64,000 bases of DNA from assembly GCF_017982655.1 (NCBI RefSeq), contig NZ_JABXYX010000014.1, forward strand, positions 45,812 through 109,811, read 5' to 3'. A program made the position numbers and the translations under genes. Below the pieces are notes generated by a model that saw only the letters and a program-made list of their open reading frames with translations, was not told the origin of the DNA and made no database searches. Of this stretch, positions 1 through 8,919 are shown piece after piece. Position 1 is the first letter of the stretch; each line of letters starts with the position of its first letter. Source of the DNA: Brasilonema sp. CT11 (GTDB lineage Bacteria > Cyanobacteriota > Cyanobacteriia > Cyanobacteriales > Nostocaceae).

Positions 1-12
1 TACACCCCTAGT

Positions 13-1725
13 TTAATAATGATTGCCTGCTTTGCGATGGTGAACGGCTGTCACTGCATCGGTTTTAAGTAATTTACCATTATCGACAGTTGCATACACA
101 ACCCAATGATCACCGCATTCCATGCGTTTGTTGACAGAACATTCAAGATATGCTGAGGAATCAGTGAGAACAATGCAGCCGTTATCAGCAACTTTTGTGG
201 AGAAATTTGCAAATCTGTCTTCTCCAGGCGCAAAAGTTTTGCGGAAGTGTTTCATGTATTCTTGCTGATGACCATCAGGTAAAATATTTAAAACAAACTT
301 ACCACCCGGATACATCAAGGATTCAATTGCCCTGTCTTTGGCTATAGCAATAGTAATACCTGGTGGATTAAAAGTGGCTTGAGAAATCCAAGACCCCATC
401 ATTCCAGTAGAGACTTCTCCAAGCTTTGCTGTCACAACGCAAACTGAACCGACTATCCGACCAACAGCTTGTTCAACAGGAGTCGCAGCAGTTTGAGTCA
501 TACGCACTTTTTTGGCTTTTCTCAAGGTTTGGGCAAAGTCTGTACCTGTTTCTTCACACTGTTTGAGAAGAACATCTGAGGGTTTAAACTTGACTTTCAT
601 AGTTTCAAACCCAAACCGATATCCCGCATCACGGAGTTTACCTTCAATGAAATCAAAAGCTTCGCCACTCCATCCATAAGAACCAAATATCCCAGCAAGC
701 TTGCTATTGTTACCGCTCGCCAGTACAGTACCCAAAGCAGTGTGAATGGGAGTTGGTGCGTTACCACCAATGGTGGGAGAACCAATGATAAAACCCTCAG
801 CTTTTTCTAGGGCTGCACGAATGTCTTCCGGGTCAGCAAACTCACAGTTGATTGATTCTACAGCCACTCCTCCCTTTGTTAAACCAAGAGCGATCGCCTG
901 CGCCAAAGTTGCAGTATTTCCATATGCTGAAGCATAAAGTAAAGCAACGGTAATTTCGCGAGCAGTTTGAGAATGGCTCCATTGCTGATAGGCTTGGGTA
1001 AGTTCCACTAAGCCATAGCGTACCAAGGGACCATGAAGGGTACCCAACATTCTGACTTGTAGTTCTGATATTTTCTCCAGCGCTGCTTGTACCTGAGTTG
1101 CATGAGGAGCCATCAAGCAGTCAAAATAGTAGCGCTGATCTTCTTTTAAAATGCCCCAATCTTCATCAAAGACTTCTTCACCACAGATATGAGCACCAAA
1201 TAGCTTATTAGTGTACAGTATCTGAGTTTGCTGGTCATAAGTACAAAGACCTCCAGGCCAACGAGGGCTGGGAATTGGGAGACAGCGCAAAACATGACCC
1301 TTACCTAAATCCAGAGTTTCTTTTCCCCGCATCGTCATGATGTTCAATTTTTGGTTAGGGAAAGTCGCACTCAAATCGGCAGCACTAGGAAGCGAACAAA
1401 CAAAAGTCAGTTGTGGTGCTACTTCTAACAGAGCTTTGAGAGTTGCGATTCGGTTAGGATTAAAGTGACCTAGAATCACGTAATCTAAGTGTTTCAGGTC
1501 AAGAGATTGCTGTAAGGCGTCTAGAAAAATTTGTGTGAAAGTTTCTGGGGGTGGGTCAATAATTGCAGTTTTATCACCCTGTATTAAATAGCAATTCGAG
1601 GTGGTACCTTTTGCTAGTGCGTATTCAATTTCAAACCGTAGACGTGTCCAACTACGTGCCCTTAGTACTGTCGTGTTTGTAGCGATTGGTAGAACTTGTA
1701 CGTCGCGGGGATTGGGATTATTCAT
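13..1725 (-). CDS. flv1: Diflavin flavoprotein, Flv1 type
   Basis: Cyanobacterial A-type flavodiiron protein, 570 aa; the family reduces O2 to water with electrons from the photosynthetic chain, usually as Flv1/Flv3 heteromers. Domains in order: metallo-beta-lactamase-like, flavodoxin-like (from about residue 255), and a C-terminal flavin reductase domain (from about residue 420). The di-iron motif HxExDH of Flv3/Flv4 reads HFNPNR here, the non-canonical ligand set of the Flv1/Flv2 class. The ATG at 1725 was preferred: the frame runs on upstream to 1830, but that part encodes a low-complexity Pro/Ser/Leu stretch from a purine-rich DNA tract. The adjacent upstream flv3-like gene favours Flv1, perhaps the heterocyst-type Flv1B of such pairs, over Flv2. 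Confidence 0.85.
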   Translation of the reverse strand: MNNPNPRDVQVLPIATNTTVLRARSWTRLRFEIEYALAKGTTSNCYLIQGDKTAIIDPPPETFTQIFLDALQQSLDLKHLDYVILGHFNPNRIATLKALLEVAPQLTFVCSLPSAADLSATFPNQKLNIMTMRGKETLDLGKGHVLRCLPIPSPRWPGGLCTYDQQTQILYTNKLFGAHICGEEVFDEDWGILKEDQRYYFDCLMAPHATQVQAALEKISELQVRMLGTLHGPLVRYGLVELTQAYQQWSHSQTAREITVALLYASAYGNTATLAQAIALGLTKGGVAVESINCEFADPEDIRAALEKAEGFIIGSPTIGGNAPTPIHTALGTVLASGNNSKLAGIFGSYGWSGEAFDFIEGKLRDAGYRFGFETMKVKFKPSDVLLKQCEETGTDFAQTLRKAKKVRMTQTAATPVEQAVGRIVGSVCVVTAKLGEVSTGMMGSWISQATFNPPGITIAIAKDRAIESLMYPGGKFVLNILPDGHQQEYMKHFRKTFAPGEDRFANFSTKVADNGCIVLTDSSAYLECSVNKRMECGDHWVVYATVDNGKLLKTDAVTAVHHRKAGNHY

Positions 1726-1733
1726 AGTTGTCG

Positions 1734-1817
1734 AGTGAGGGAGATTCTGAGATAGGGGGATGAGGAGGATGGAGGGAGAGAAGAAAGGAGAAAGGGAGAG
1801 AGGGAAGGAGGGAAGAA
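1734..1817. repeat. Polypurine tract with adjoining polypyrimidine tract between flv genes
   Basis: About 80 bases of almost pure A/G on the plus strand lie just upstream of the flv1 start, followed (about 1820-1860) by a C/T-rich stretch. The two tracts are loosely complementary and could fold into an imperfect hairpin, and the purine tract itself is partly mirror-symmetric. It sits in the 137-bp spacer between the flv3-like stop and the flv1 ATG, so it would be a pyrimidine-rich mRNA spacer. Confidence 0.5.
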
Positions 1818-1862
1818 TATTTTCCCGCACTCTCTCACTCCCACACTCCCTCGTCTTCCCTA

Positions 1863-3260
1863 TTAGTAGTAAGTGCCTACCTTGCGATGGCGAACCGCTG
1901 TGAGTCCCTCTGGTTTGGAGACTTTACCGTCAGCAACTGTACAATATAACAGCCAGTGGTCGCTGCATTCGATGCTGCTGACAATTTCACATTCCATGTA
2001 GGCAAGAGCGTCTGTGAGAATGGGGGAACCGTTCTTGGCTGTTTGGGTTTTGACGCCAGCAAATCTGTCACCACCAGGAACTAAACGCTTGAGGAAGTGT
2101 TTCTTTAATTCTTGATAATTTCCTTCTTCCAAAACGTTAAGGACGAACTTATCACCCACTTGCATTAAAGAATCTATGGCACGATCTTTGGCGATCGCAA
2201 CTGTAAATCCTAAAGGTTGCAAGCTGGCTTGAGCCACCCAGGAAGCTAGCATTGCGCCTTGGACATCACTCTTTCGGGTTGTGATAATGTAGAGTCCGTT
2301 GCTAATCCGACCCAGCGCTTTTTCTAAGTTTGCGTCGATGGACTTGATTTGCTTGATGTTGCGTTCGCGAACAAGCAATTGTCCTAAGTCTATACCTGCT
2401 TCTCTACACACTTGGTGAGTAGCTGTGCTGGGAGTTTGTTTTATGCGGATTGCTGGGAAAGCTTCCTTAATACCAAGGTCGAGAAATTTTCTGCGAAGTG
2501 GATCAATAGGTTCATCATCTCCGCCGTAGCACTCAAATAGTCCAACAACTTGCTTCTTGACGACACCTAAGAGCGAACTGATAGCAGCATGAGCTGCAAC
2601 GTTAGCACTTGGAGGCATACCGATAAGAATGCCAGCTGAGCGACCTGCAAGTTCTTGAATTTCTTGGATTTCAGCGGTGGTGAGATCCATCACTTCAACG
2701 CCAAGCCCAGTTTTTTGCAGCCCTTCAGCAATTTCGTGGGCAAGTTCCTGACTGTGTCCGTAGTCGGAGACATAATATAAGCCGACTATTGTTTGTGCCT
2801 GAACTTGTCTATGACTCCAAGTTTGGTAACATTCCCTGAGAATATCAAGATGGTGGTAAAGTAGGGGTCCGTGTCCATTGGCGATGATTTTAATTTTCCC
2901 AAGGTCACCCATTTTATTCATGGCATTCACGAGGGAACGGGCGTTGGGACCCATTAGGCAGTCGTAGTAAAATTTGAAGTCAGGTTCAATGGCATCTAGA
3001 TTGATGTCAAAGGTATCATCGCTGCAATAATGCATGCCAAAGGCATCGCAAGTATACAGGGTTTCGGTTTTGTGGTCGAAGCTAAATATTGTATCGGGCC
3101 AGTGTAGGTTAGGTGCACTCACGAATTCGATTTCGTGTCCTTGACCTAGATCTACGCGATCGCCACTCTTGACAATCCGCTTAGAAAACGGATCGTGAGT
3201 CACATTTATAGTGTAAAGTAAATATGGATTCCCCACCCTCGGTGTTGGTATAGAACCCAT
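1863..3260 (-). pseudogene. flv3: 5'-truncated Flv3-type diflavin flavoprotein
   Basis: The 465-residue frame matches the Flv3/Flv4-type flavodiiron family from the THDPFSKRIVKSGDR region to the C-terminus, with the later iron ligands (DAFGMHY, NGHGP), the flavodoxin domain and the flavin reductase domain. Full-length proteins are about 570-580 residues. About 115-130 N-terminal residues are missing, including the HxExDH di-iron motif. They are replaced by a short unrelated leader (MGSIPTPRVGNPYLL) starting inside a 21-bp sequence that recurs at 35264. Without the first ligand motif it should not form a normal di-iron site. It could be a decaying gene or a reductase fragment. The downstream partner flv1 looks intact. 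Confidence 0.75.
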
Positions 3261-3269
3261 TTGAGATCT
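3249..3269. repeat. 21-bp breakpoint repeat, copy 1
   Basis: The sequence TATAGAACCCATTTGAGATCT covers the aberrant start of the truncated flv3 frame. It matches 35264-35284 at 20 of 21 positions in the same orientation, and that copy also lies at the broken end of a gene (an IS630 transposase). It may be the end of a mobile or miniature element, but no complete element was recognised. Confidence 0.45.
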
Positions 3270-3352
3270 TTTTTCTAGCTAGCAGCTAATCGTTTAAGCA
3301 TCAATCGGATATAGCAACAGACATATCGTTTAGGACATCGTATTTTGATTAA

Positions 3353-3439
3353 GAGTTAAGACAGTTAAGACAGTTAAGACAGTTAAGCAGATATTTTAAT
3401 GGACAGTTAAGACAGTTAAGAAAGTTAAGCAGATATTTA
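3353..3439. repeat. Short tandem repeat, 9-bp unit GTTAAGACA
   Basis: Four in-phase units run from 3353, then a CAGATATTT spacer, then three more units and the same spacer again. This is the short-tandem-repeat type common in intergenic DNA of heterocystous cyanobacteria. The unit is in-frame (9 bp), but no convincing reading frame runs through it. Confidence 0.8.
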
Positions 3440-4153
3440 AAAGAATAAAAAAATAATTATCCAAGTTGCGGGTTAAAAACGTCTGGGTGCTTCACACTTA
3501 CCCAGTGGTGCGATCGCTCATGAAAAAGTGTGTGGTTGCGCGTAGCACAACCACCAGTTGAACTAACTTAAGAACATTAAAACAGTGAATCAAGAATAGT
3601 TACAGTTTGTAACTTATTTATAGCTAGGGCGTGTCTGCAAAGTCACAACTATAGTATGATGTGCAGCGATAGCATCGTATCCAATTTTTCGCTCTTTCAT
3701 GAAATTTCGTATGATCAAAGTCAAAAATTTAGAGCAAGAATAGTGCTTATAACTGGATTTTGAAATACCTCAAATACAAAATGGCTTTTAACCTATAAAA
3801 TCAGCTTTTTCTCAATGCATAAGTTGCAGTTATATTTGGAGATGGAAAGATTATGAGAAACAAATTCTTGAAAGGGCGCAATGGCGATCAAAAAGGCAAA
3901 AACTATTTCGCCTCCCCAAGAACGGTGGCGATCTCAGGCTTTTTCGGGAAAATCAGTCACAATCTTGATTCAAGACTCAACTATCAGGTTAGGATAAATA
4001 GAGAAAATTTTCAAAAATTTTAACTTTATCTGAGCGTGAGTCACCCTATTCTCCCTTAATTTAGATTTAAAACAGGTTTCTTTGTTTACAAAGACTCCAG
4101 TTTTATACCCTGAGGAATGTTTGAACCAAAACCGAAAATTTGAGGTAATTCCA
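3440..4153. other. Intergenic DNA with a possible 56-codon ORF
   Basis: There is no recognisable gene. One short plus-strand frame (3853-4023, ATG, 56 residues, rich in Lys/Arg/Asn) has a GGAG-like sequence about 12 bases upstream, but it has no family resemblance and could be chance. A HIP1 site lies near 3511. The rest is AT-rich with no strong hairpin. Confidence 0.35.
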
Positions 4154-4546
4154 ATGGACGAAATCGTTAAAAAACTTGCCGGTCTGGGTCTTCCTGGCAT
4201 AATTCTCGTGATTCTAACAGCCACAGCAGGAGGTAGTTCTGCTGCTGTTGCTGCTGCCCTCACAGCAGCGGGAGGACCGTTTGGCATCGTAGGAGGTATA
4301 GGATTACTTGGTCTAACAACAGTTTTGGGGGATACTATAGCAGGATATGGAATTGAAGCTATTCTCAAGGCAGTTTATGCAGAACGTAGCAAAACCGAAT
4401 CTGTAAGATTTCTCCTCAAAGAAATTAATGATTTACCCATTTCAGACGAGCTAAAACTCAAACTGAAAAATCAACTGACCCCAGATACCAATACTTACAC
4501 CGTACCCTCTGAGGAACCAAGGACAGTTGAAATTGTCGATGAATAA
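4154..4546 (+). CDS. Small Gly/Ala-rich membrane protein, unknown function
   Basis: 130 aa. The ATG at 4154 is chosen over an upstream start at 4082 because GAGG lies 8-10 bases before it and the protein then begins MDEIVKKLAGLGLPG. Residues 10-75 form two hydrophobic Gly/Ala-rich segments, probably a helical hairpin. The C-terminal third is polar (LLKEINDLPISDELKLKL) and may be cytosolic. It resembles uncharacterised small cyanobacterial proteins. The hydrophobic core is also bacteriocin-like, but no leader peptide, processing site or maturation gene is nearby, so I assign no function. It lies upstream of the biosynthetic cluster on the same strand but 324 bp away. Confidence 0.6.
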   Translation: MDEIVKKLAGLGLPGIILVILTATAGGSSAAVAAALTAAGGPFGIVGGIGLLGLTTVLGDTIAGYGIEAILKAVYAERSKTESVRFLLKEINDLPISDELKLKLKNQLTPDTNTYTVPSEEPRTVEIVDE

Positions 4547-4606
4547 TTTCATTGTTAAATTCGGTGAAATTCCAGATTAAATGTCACTATGTACAGACGT
4601 TGGCTC

Positions 4607-4626
4607 AATGTCATGGAATTGACATT
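4607..4626. promoter_or_regulatory. Inverted repeat upstream of the lipopeptide cluster
   Basis: The perfect 7-bp inverted repeat AATGTCA-6nt-TGACATT lies in the 324-bp non-coding stretch before the first biosynthetic gene, about 245 bp upstream of its ATG. Size and symmetry suit an operator, but no regulator is known. The rest of 4547-4870 shows nothing clear. Confidence 0.25.
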
Positions 4627-4870
4627 CAATTTTCCAGGTGCAAGATGTGAGCCTCCAACTAGTACACTAAGGCGTAAATAAACCACCCATTCCAAATCGA
4701 GGCTAAGCTCGCAAAAACAATTAAAATCGTTCAGGAATAATTTCAATGGGTTTTTAGAGAAAGCTGGAAGTCTATCCAAGTAAAGCAATGTCTTAATCGT
4801 ATGGATTTCTAAGTAAAAAATCCAATTACTTTGTTGTAAGACGAATGTCTAAAAAAGAAAAAATTGGTTT

Positions 4871-7800
4871 ATGACTTGTTTAGATAATTTCCAAAATCCT
4901 CTAGATGATAAATTTTCAAATTTAGTAGATCTGCTACGTTACAGAGCACAAATTCAACCAGAGCAAAGGGCTTACACTTTTCTGCGAGATGGAGAAACTG
5001 AAGAAATCAGCTTGACTTATCGAGAACTAGATTTACAAGCACGGGCGATCGCCACCCATCTTCAGTCTTTAAAAGCTGCTGGTAAACGTGTTCTGCTACT
5101 ATATCCACCAGGTCTAGACTTCATTGCTGCCTTCTTCGGATGTCTGTATGCTGGTGTTGTAGCGGTTCCAGTTTATCCACCTAAACGCAATCAAAGTCTA
5201 TCGAGACTGCAGGCGATCGCATCAGATGCTCAAATAACAATAGCACTGACTGTTAGCTCTACTCTCACCCAAATCCAAAGTCAATTTGCCCAAGAGCCAG
5301 AGTTTGCCAATATGCCATTGTTAGCTACCGATAGTATCGCTATTGGTCAGGCTGCAAACTGGCAACAAGTGCAAATAGATAGGAATACTCTAGCTTTTCT
5401 CCAGTACACTTCTGGTTCTACGGGAACGCCCAAAGGTGTAATGGTCAGTCATGGCAACCTGCTGCAAAATTCCAAGTATACGCAACAGATATGGGAGTAC
5501 AACTCACAAAGCGTCATGGTAACGTGGCTACCTGTCTTCCATGACATGGGACTGATTTATGGGGTTCTCCAACCTTTGTATCAAGGGTTTCCCTGTTACA
5601 TGATGGCTCCTGTATCTTTTATTCAAAAACCGATACGATGGCTTCAGGCAATTTCGCGCTACAAAGCTACTCATAGTGGCGCTCCCAACTTCGCCTACGA
5701 ACTTTGCGTGCTTAAGACTACACCCGAAGAACGCGCCACCCTCGATTTAAGCAGCTGGCACATGACTTTAAATGGTGCCGAACCAGTCAGAGCAGACACC
5801 ATCAAACAATTTACCCAAACTTTTCAATCTTGTGGTTTTGACTTAGCAACGTTTTGTCCCGGCTACGGTTTAGCAGAAGCGACCTTAGTAGTAGCTGGAG
5901 TGCAAAACCAAAAGCTACCGAGTTTCTTTCCAGTTCAAGCAAAAGCACTAGCACACAATCAGGTAATAGAGGGCAAAACTGAAGAGAAACTACAAACTAT
6001 TGTAGGATGCGGACAACCTGGAATTTATACCAAAGTAGTCATTATTCATCCCGAATTCTTAACCCAATGTGCCCCAAAAGAAATTGGGGAAATTTGGGTT
6101 TCTGGCTCTAGCGTTGCTCAAGGATATTGGCAGCGACCAGAAGAAACTAAGAAAACTTTTGGTGCTTATTTAAAAGACACCAAAGAAGGACCGTTTATGA
6201 GAACGGGTGATTTAGGATTCTTGAGAGATGGGGAGTTGTTCATCACAGGGCGACTTAAAGATGTAATCATTATCCGGGGTCAAAACCATTATCCCCAAGA
6301 CATTGAATGGACAGTGGCGCAGAGCCACCCAGCACTGCGACCTAGTTGTGGGGCAGCTTTTATAGTGGAGGTTGAGGGTAAAGAGCAATTGGTGGTTGTT
6401 CAAGAGGTAGAGCGCACTTGGCGGCGGAAGTTAGATGTAGAGATGGTAGTGAGATCTATCCGTAAATCTGTCTCGCTAGAACATGAGTTGCAGATTTATG
6501 CAATAGTCCTGCTCGATACCGGGAGCATTCCTAAAACTTCCAGTGGTAAGATTCAACGCTCTGCTTGCCGAAGTGCATTTTTAGAAAAAAGCTTAAAGGT
6601 GGTAGCCTCTTGGGGCGATTCGACCAGCCAAACTTCAGATCAGTCTCAAGCTAAAGCAGAATCTCTAACAAAACCAATTCAAACTAGCCAAAAATCAGAT
6701 TCTCGCATTCAAAGTACCAATATCACAGTGGCACGAGATACTAGTAAAGAACGTGCCAGCAATTTGATCGAATGGCTGCGCCATTACGCCAACGAACGAA
6801 TTAACTCCCAACTCATTGATGAGCGTCGGTGCATCCCACCCTACATTGTGCTCGATTTTGGAAATCATGGTATTTTAGGCATGCAGGTGCCACTCGAATA
6901 TGGGGGTATCGGTCTTAGCAACTATGATACTATGCGGGTTATAGAACAACTTGGAGCGATCGACCAAACATTAGCTTCCTTTGTGGTTGTTCACAACGTT
7001 TTAGGGATTCGTCCTATACAGAACTATGCCTCAAATCCAGTTCGGGATGAACTTCTTCCCATCTTAGCCACAGGTCGCGAACTGGCTGCTTTTGCAATTA
7101 CAGAACCAGAAGCAGGGTCAAATCCCCAAGCCATCTCAGCCAAAGCAATACCAGATACTAATGGTGGCTGGCTCTTACAAGGTACCAAAATTTGGAGCGG
7201 TTCAGCAGCATGGGCAGGTGCGATTAATGTTTTTGTTCAACACCTCGATACCAACGGCAAATCTAGCGGAATCAGTGGTTTCGTTGTCCGCCAAGGAATG
7301 CGAGGTTTGCGCTCTGGAACCGAAGCCCTGACGATGGGAATGCGGGGCATGGTTCAGAATACGGTACATTTAGATGGCGTAGCCGTTGATTCAGAACATT
7401 TGTTGGGCAATCCAGGGCAAGGAATGAAAGCTGCTCAGGATGCCATGATGTATGCTCGATTAGGTCTGGCGGCTATGAGCGTAGGCGGGATGAAGCGCTG
7501 TGCCCAGTTGATGCTTCGCTATGCTGAACGCCGTTGCATATCAACGGGTCGCTTGCTAGATAATCCAGTAACGCTGATGCGATTGAGCGATCTCACGGCG
7601 GCTATTACATCTGTGGAAACCCTGGTTGCCAAGGTAAGCAAGTTACTTGACGATGGGAATTTTGTTCCACCAGAAGTTTATGCAATTTGCAAGACAACTG
7701 GCCCCGAATTTTTCTGGAAGGCTGCTGATAGTCTCGTTCAACTACTAGGCGGTCGCGGTTATATTGAGACGAACATCGCACCTCAGCTCCTCCGCGATGC

Positions 7801-8860
7801 CAGAGTAATTCGCATTTTTGAAGGTCCCACCGAAACCCTACAAATGTTTGTTGGCTCCTGTGTTGTCAACAATAGTGCAAGAATACACCAATTTCTCAGT
7901 AAGGAACTGGCAGCATCAACAATTTCTGATCGCTTGAGAGTAGCTGTAGAACAAATTCGCGATCGCTACACCCAAGCTCAGGCTCCCTTTCCAGACCAAA
8001 TCTCCGCAACCCGCTGGGGATATCTGCTGATCGGCGAACTCGTCTCCTTTGCCGTTCTGTGGGCTGTAACTCAACAGGCATTTGAGCAAGTACAATCAGA
8101 ACCCCTACGCCGTGCTGTTGAGTGGACACAACTTCACTTTCAACGAAAGCTCGAAACAGCCCTGCGTGTTACCCCGGCTGAATCTATCCTATCAGGTGCA
8201 GATGCCATTAGTGAGATCATATTGGATTATACAGAAGCGATCGGCAATATTGAACAAACCCTCCCAGGCGAAGACCATGAACTAGATGAACTGCTACGGC
8301 AAGACCGTTCTATAATCAGTTGGGATCAAAAATCCAACAACCAGGTAGAAATTTCTACCCCTATTGAAATGCCCAAGGCTGTAGAGGATAGCTCTGCTGA
8401 GTTTCAACATATCTATCTCCATACAGGCGAGACGATTCAGAACTGGATAGAAAATTGGCTGGTCAAAAAATTAAAAATTGATGTCAAATTAGTGAACTCT
8501 AGTCAATCGTTTGCGGAGTATGGCATGGATTCAGTAATGGTGGTGGAATTATCACAGGACTTAGAAGACTGGTTAGGACAAGCTCTAGAACTCGAAGCTA
8601 CAATTGCCTGGAACTTTCCCACAACTGAAGCTTTAGCGCATTATATAGCTAGCAAACTCAGCATATCAAAACAAACTTCTCAAGTAAATTCACAGCAACG
8701 GTTCAACAGTGAAATCGAAAGCTCCAAGAACTTAGGACTGAAATCTCCAGAATCTAATAAGCAGATTGCAAAAGTTTTAACGGATATAGAAACACTCTCT
8801 GAAGAGGAGCTAGCTAAATTACTCAGCGAGGAGATAGCAGTAAATAAAAAGAGAAAATAG
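4871..8860 (+). CDS. Fatty acyl-AMP ligase / acyl-CoA dehydrogenase / ACP fusion
   Basis: 1329 aa starter-unit loading protein. Residues 1-590 are a fatty acyl-AMP ligase (A3 motif YTSGSTGTPKGV near 179, GRLKDVIIIRGQNHYPQDIE near 460), which activates a free fatty acid as acyl-AMP. Residues 635-1010 are an acyl-CoA dehydrogenase domain (AFAITEPEAGSN, RIFEGPTETLQ with the likely catalytic Glu). An ACP follows with YGMDSVMVVEL near 1217 (phosphopantetheine Ser). The acidic C-terminal tail (EEELAKLLSEE) looks like a docking segment for the next protein. Inference: the dehydrogenase makes a 2-enoyl-ACP before the chain passes to the KS of the next gene, 59 bp downstream. First gene of the plus-strand operon. 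Confidence 0.9.
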   Translation: MTCLDNFQNPLDDKFSNLVDLLRYRAQIQPEQRAYTFLRDGETEEISLTYRELDLQARAIATHLQSLKAAGKRVLLLYPPGLDFIAAFFGCLYAGVVAVPVYPPKRNQSLSRLQAIASDAQITIALTVSSTLTQIQSQFAQEPEFANMPLLATDSIAIGQAANWQQVQIDRNTLAFLQYTSGSTGTPKGVMVSHGNLLQNSKYTQQIWEYNSQSVMVTWLPVFHDMGLIYGVLQPLYQGFPCYMMAPVSFIQKPIRWLQAISRYKATHSGAPNFAYELCVLKTTPEERATLDLSSWHMTLNGAEPVRADTIKQFTQTFQSCGFDLATFCPGYGLAEATLVVAGVQNQKLPSFFPVQAKALAHNQVIEGKTEEKLQTIVGCGQPGIYTKVVIIHPEFLTQCAPKEIGEIWVSGSSVAQGYWQRPEETKKTFGAYLKDTKEGPFMRTGDLGFLRDGELFITGRLKDVIIIRGQNHYPQDIEWTVAQSHPALRPSCGAAFIVEVEGKEQLVVVQEVERTWRRKLDVEMVVRSIRKSVSLEHELQIYAIVLLDTGSIPKTSSGKIQRSACRSAFLEKSLKVVASWGDSTSQTSDQSQAKAESLTKPIQTSQKSDSRIQSTNITVARDTSKERASNLIEWLRHYANERINSQLIDERRCIPPYIVLDFGNHGILGMQVPLEYGGIGLSNYDTMRVIEQLGAIDQTLASFVVVHNVLGIRPIQNYASNPVRDELLPILATGRELAAFAITEPEAGSNPQAISAKAIPDTNGGWLLQGTKIWSGSAAWAGAINVFVQHLDTNGKSSGISGFVVRQGMRGLRSGTEALTMGMRGMVQNTVHLDGVAVDSEHLLGNPGQGMKAAQDAMMYARLGLAAMSVGGMKRCAQLMLRYAERRCISTGRLLDNPVTLMRLSDLTAAITSVETLVAKVSKLLDDGNFVPPEVYAICKTTGPEFFWKAADSLVQLLGGRGYIETNIAPQLLRDARVIRIFEGPTETLQMFVGSCVVNNSARIHQFLSKELAASTISDRLRVAVEQIRDRYTQAQAPFPDQISATRWGYLLIGELVSFAVLWAVTQQAFEQVQSEPLRRAVEWTQLHFQRKLETALRVTPAESILSGADAISEIILDYTEAIGNIEQTLPGEDHELDELLRQDRSIISWDQKSNNQVEISTPIEMPKAVEDSSAEFQHIYLHTGETIQNWIENWLVKKLKIDVKLVNSSQSFAEYGMDSVMVVELSQDLEDWLGQALELEATIAWNFPTTEALAHYIASKLSISKQTSQVNSQQRFNSEIESSKNLGLKSPESNKQIAKVLTDIETLSEEELAKLLSEEIAVNKKRK

Positions 8861-8919
8861 AATTAATCAAGTTATGAATTTTTATCCTAGCATCAGTAAA
8901 ATTACATAAAAAGAATGAT

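Noticed and set aside
13..1830. Start at 1830 for the Flv1-type protein
   Set aside because: The extra 35 residues come from a purine-rich DNA tract and are low complexity; the ATG at 1725 fits the family start.
3353..3439. Tandem repeats as a CRISPR array
   Set aside because: The unit is 9 bp without unique spacers of 30-40 bp, and there are no cas genes.
4154..4546. Small hydrophobic protein as a bacteriocin precursor of the cluster
   Set aside because: No leader or double-glycine site and no maturation enzymes; it is more likely a membrane protein of unknown role.
4555..4788. Minus-strand 77-residue frame before the FAAL gene
   Set aside because: No RBS, no family resemblance, and it covers the likely promoter region of the cluster.
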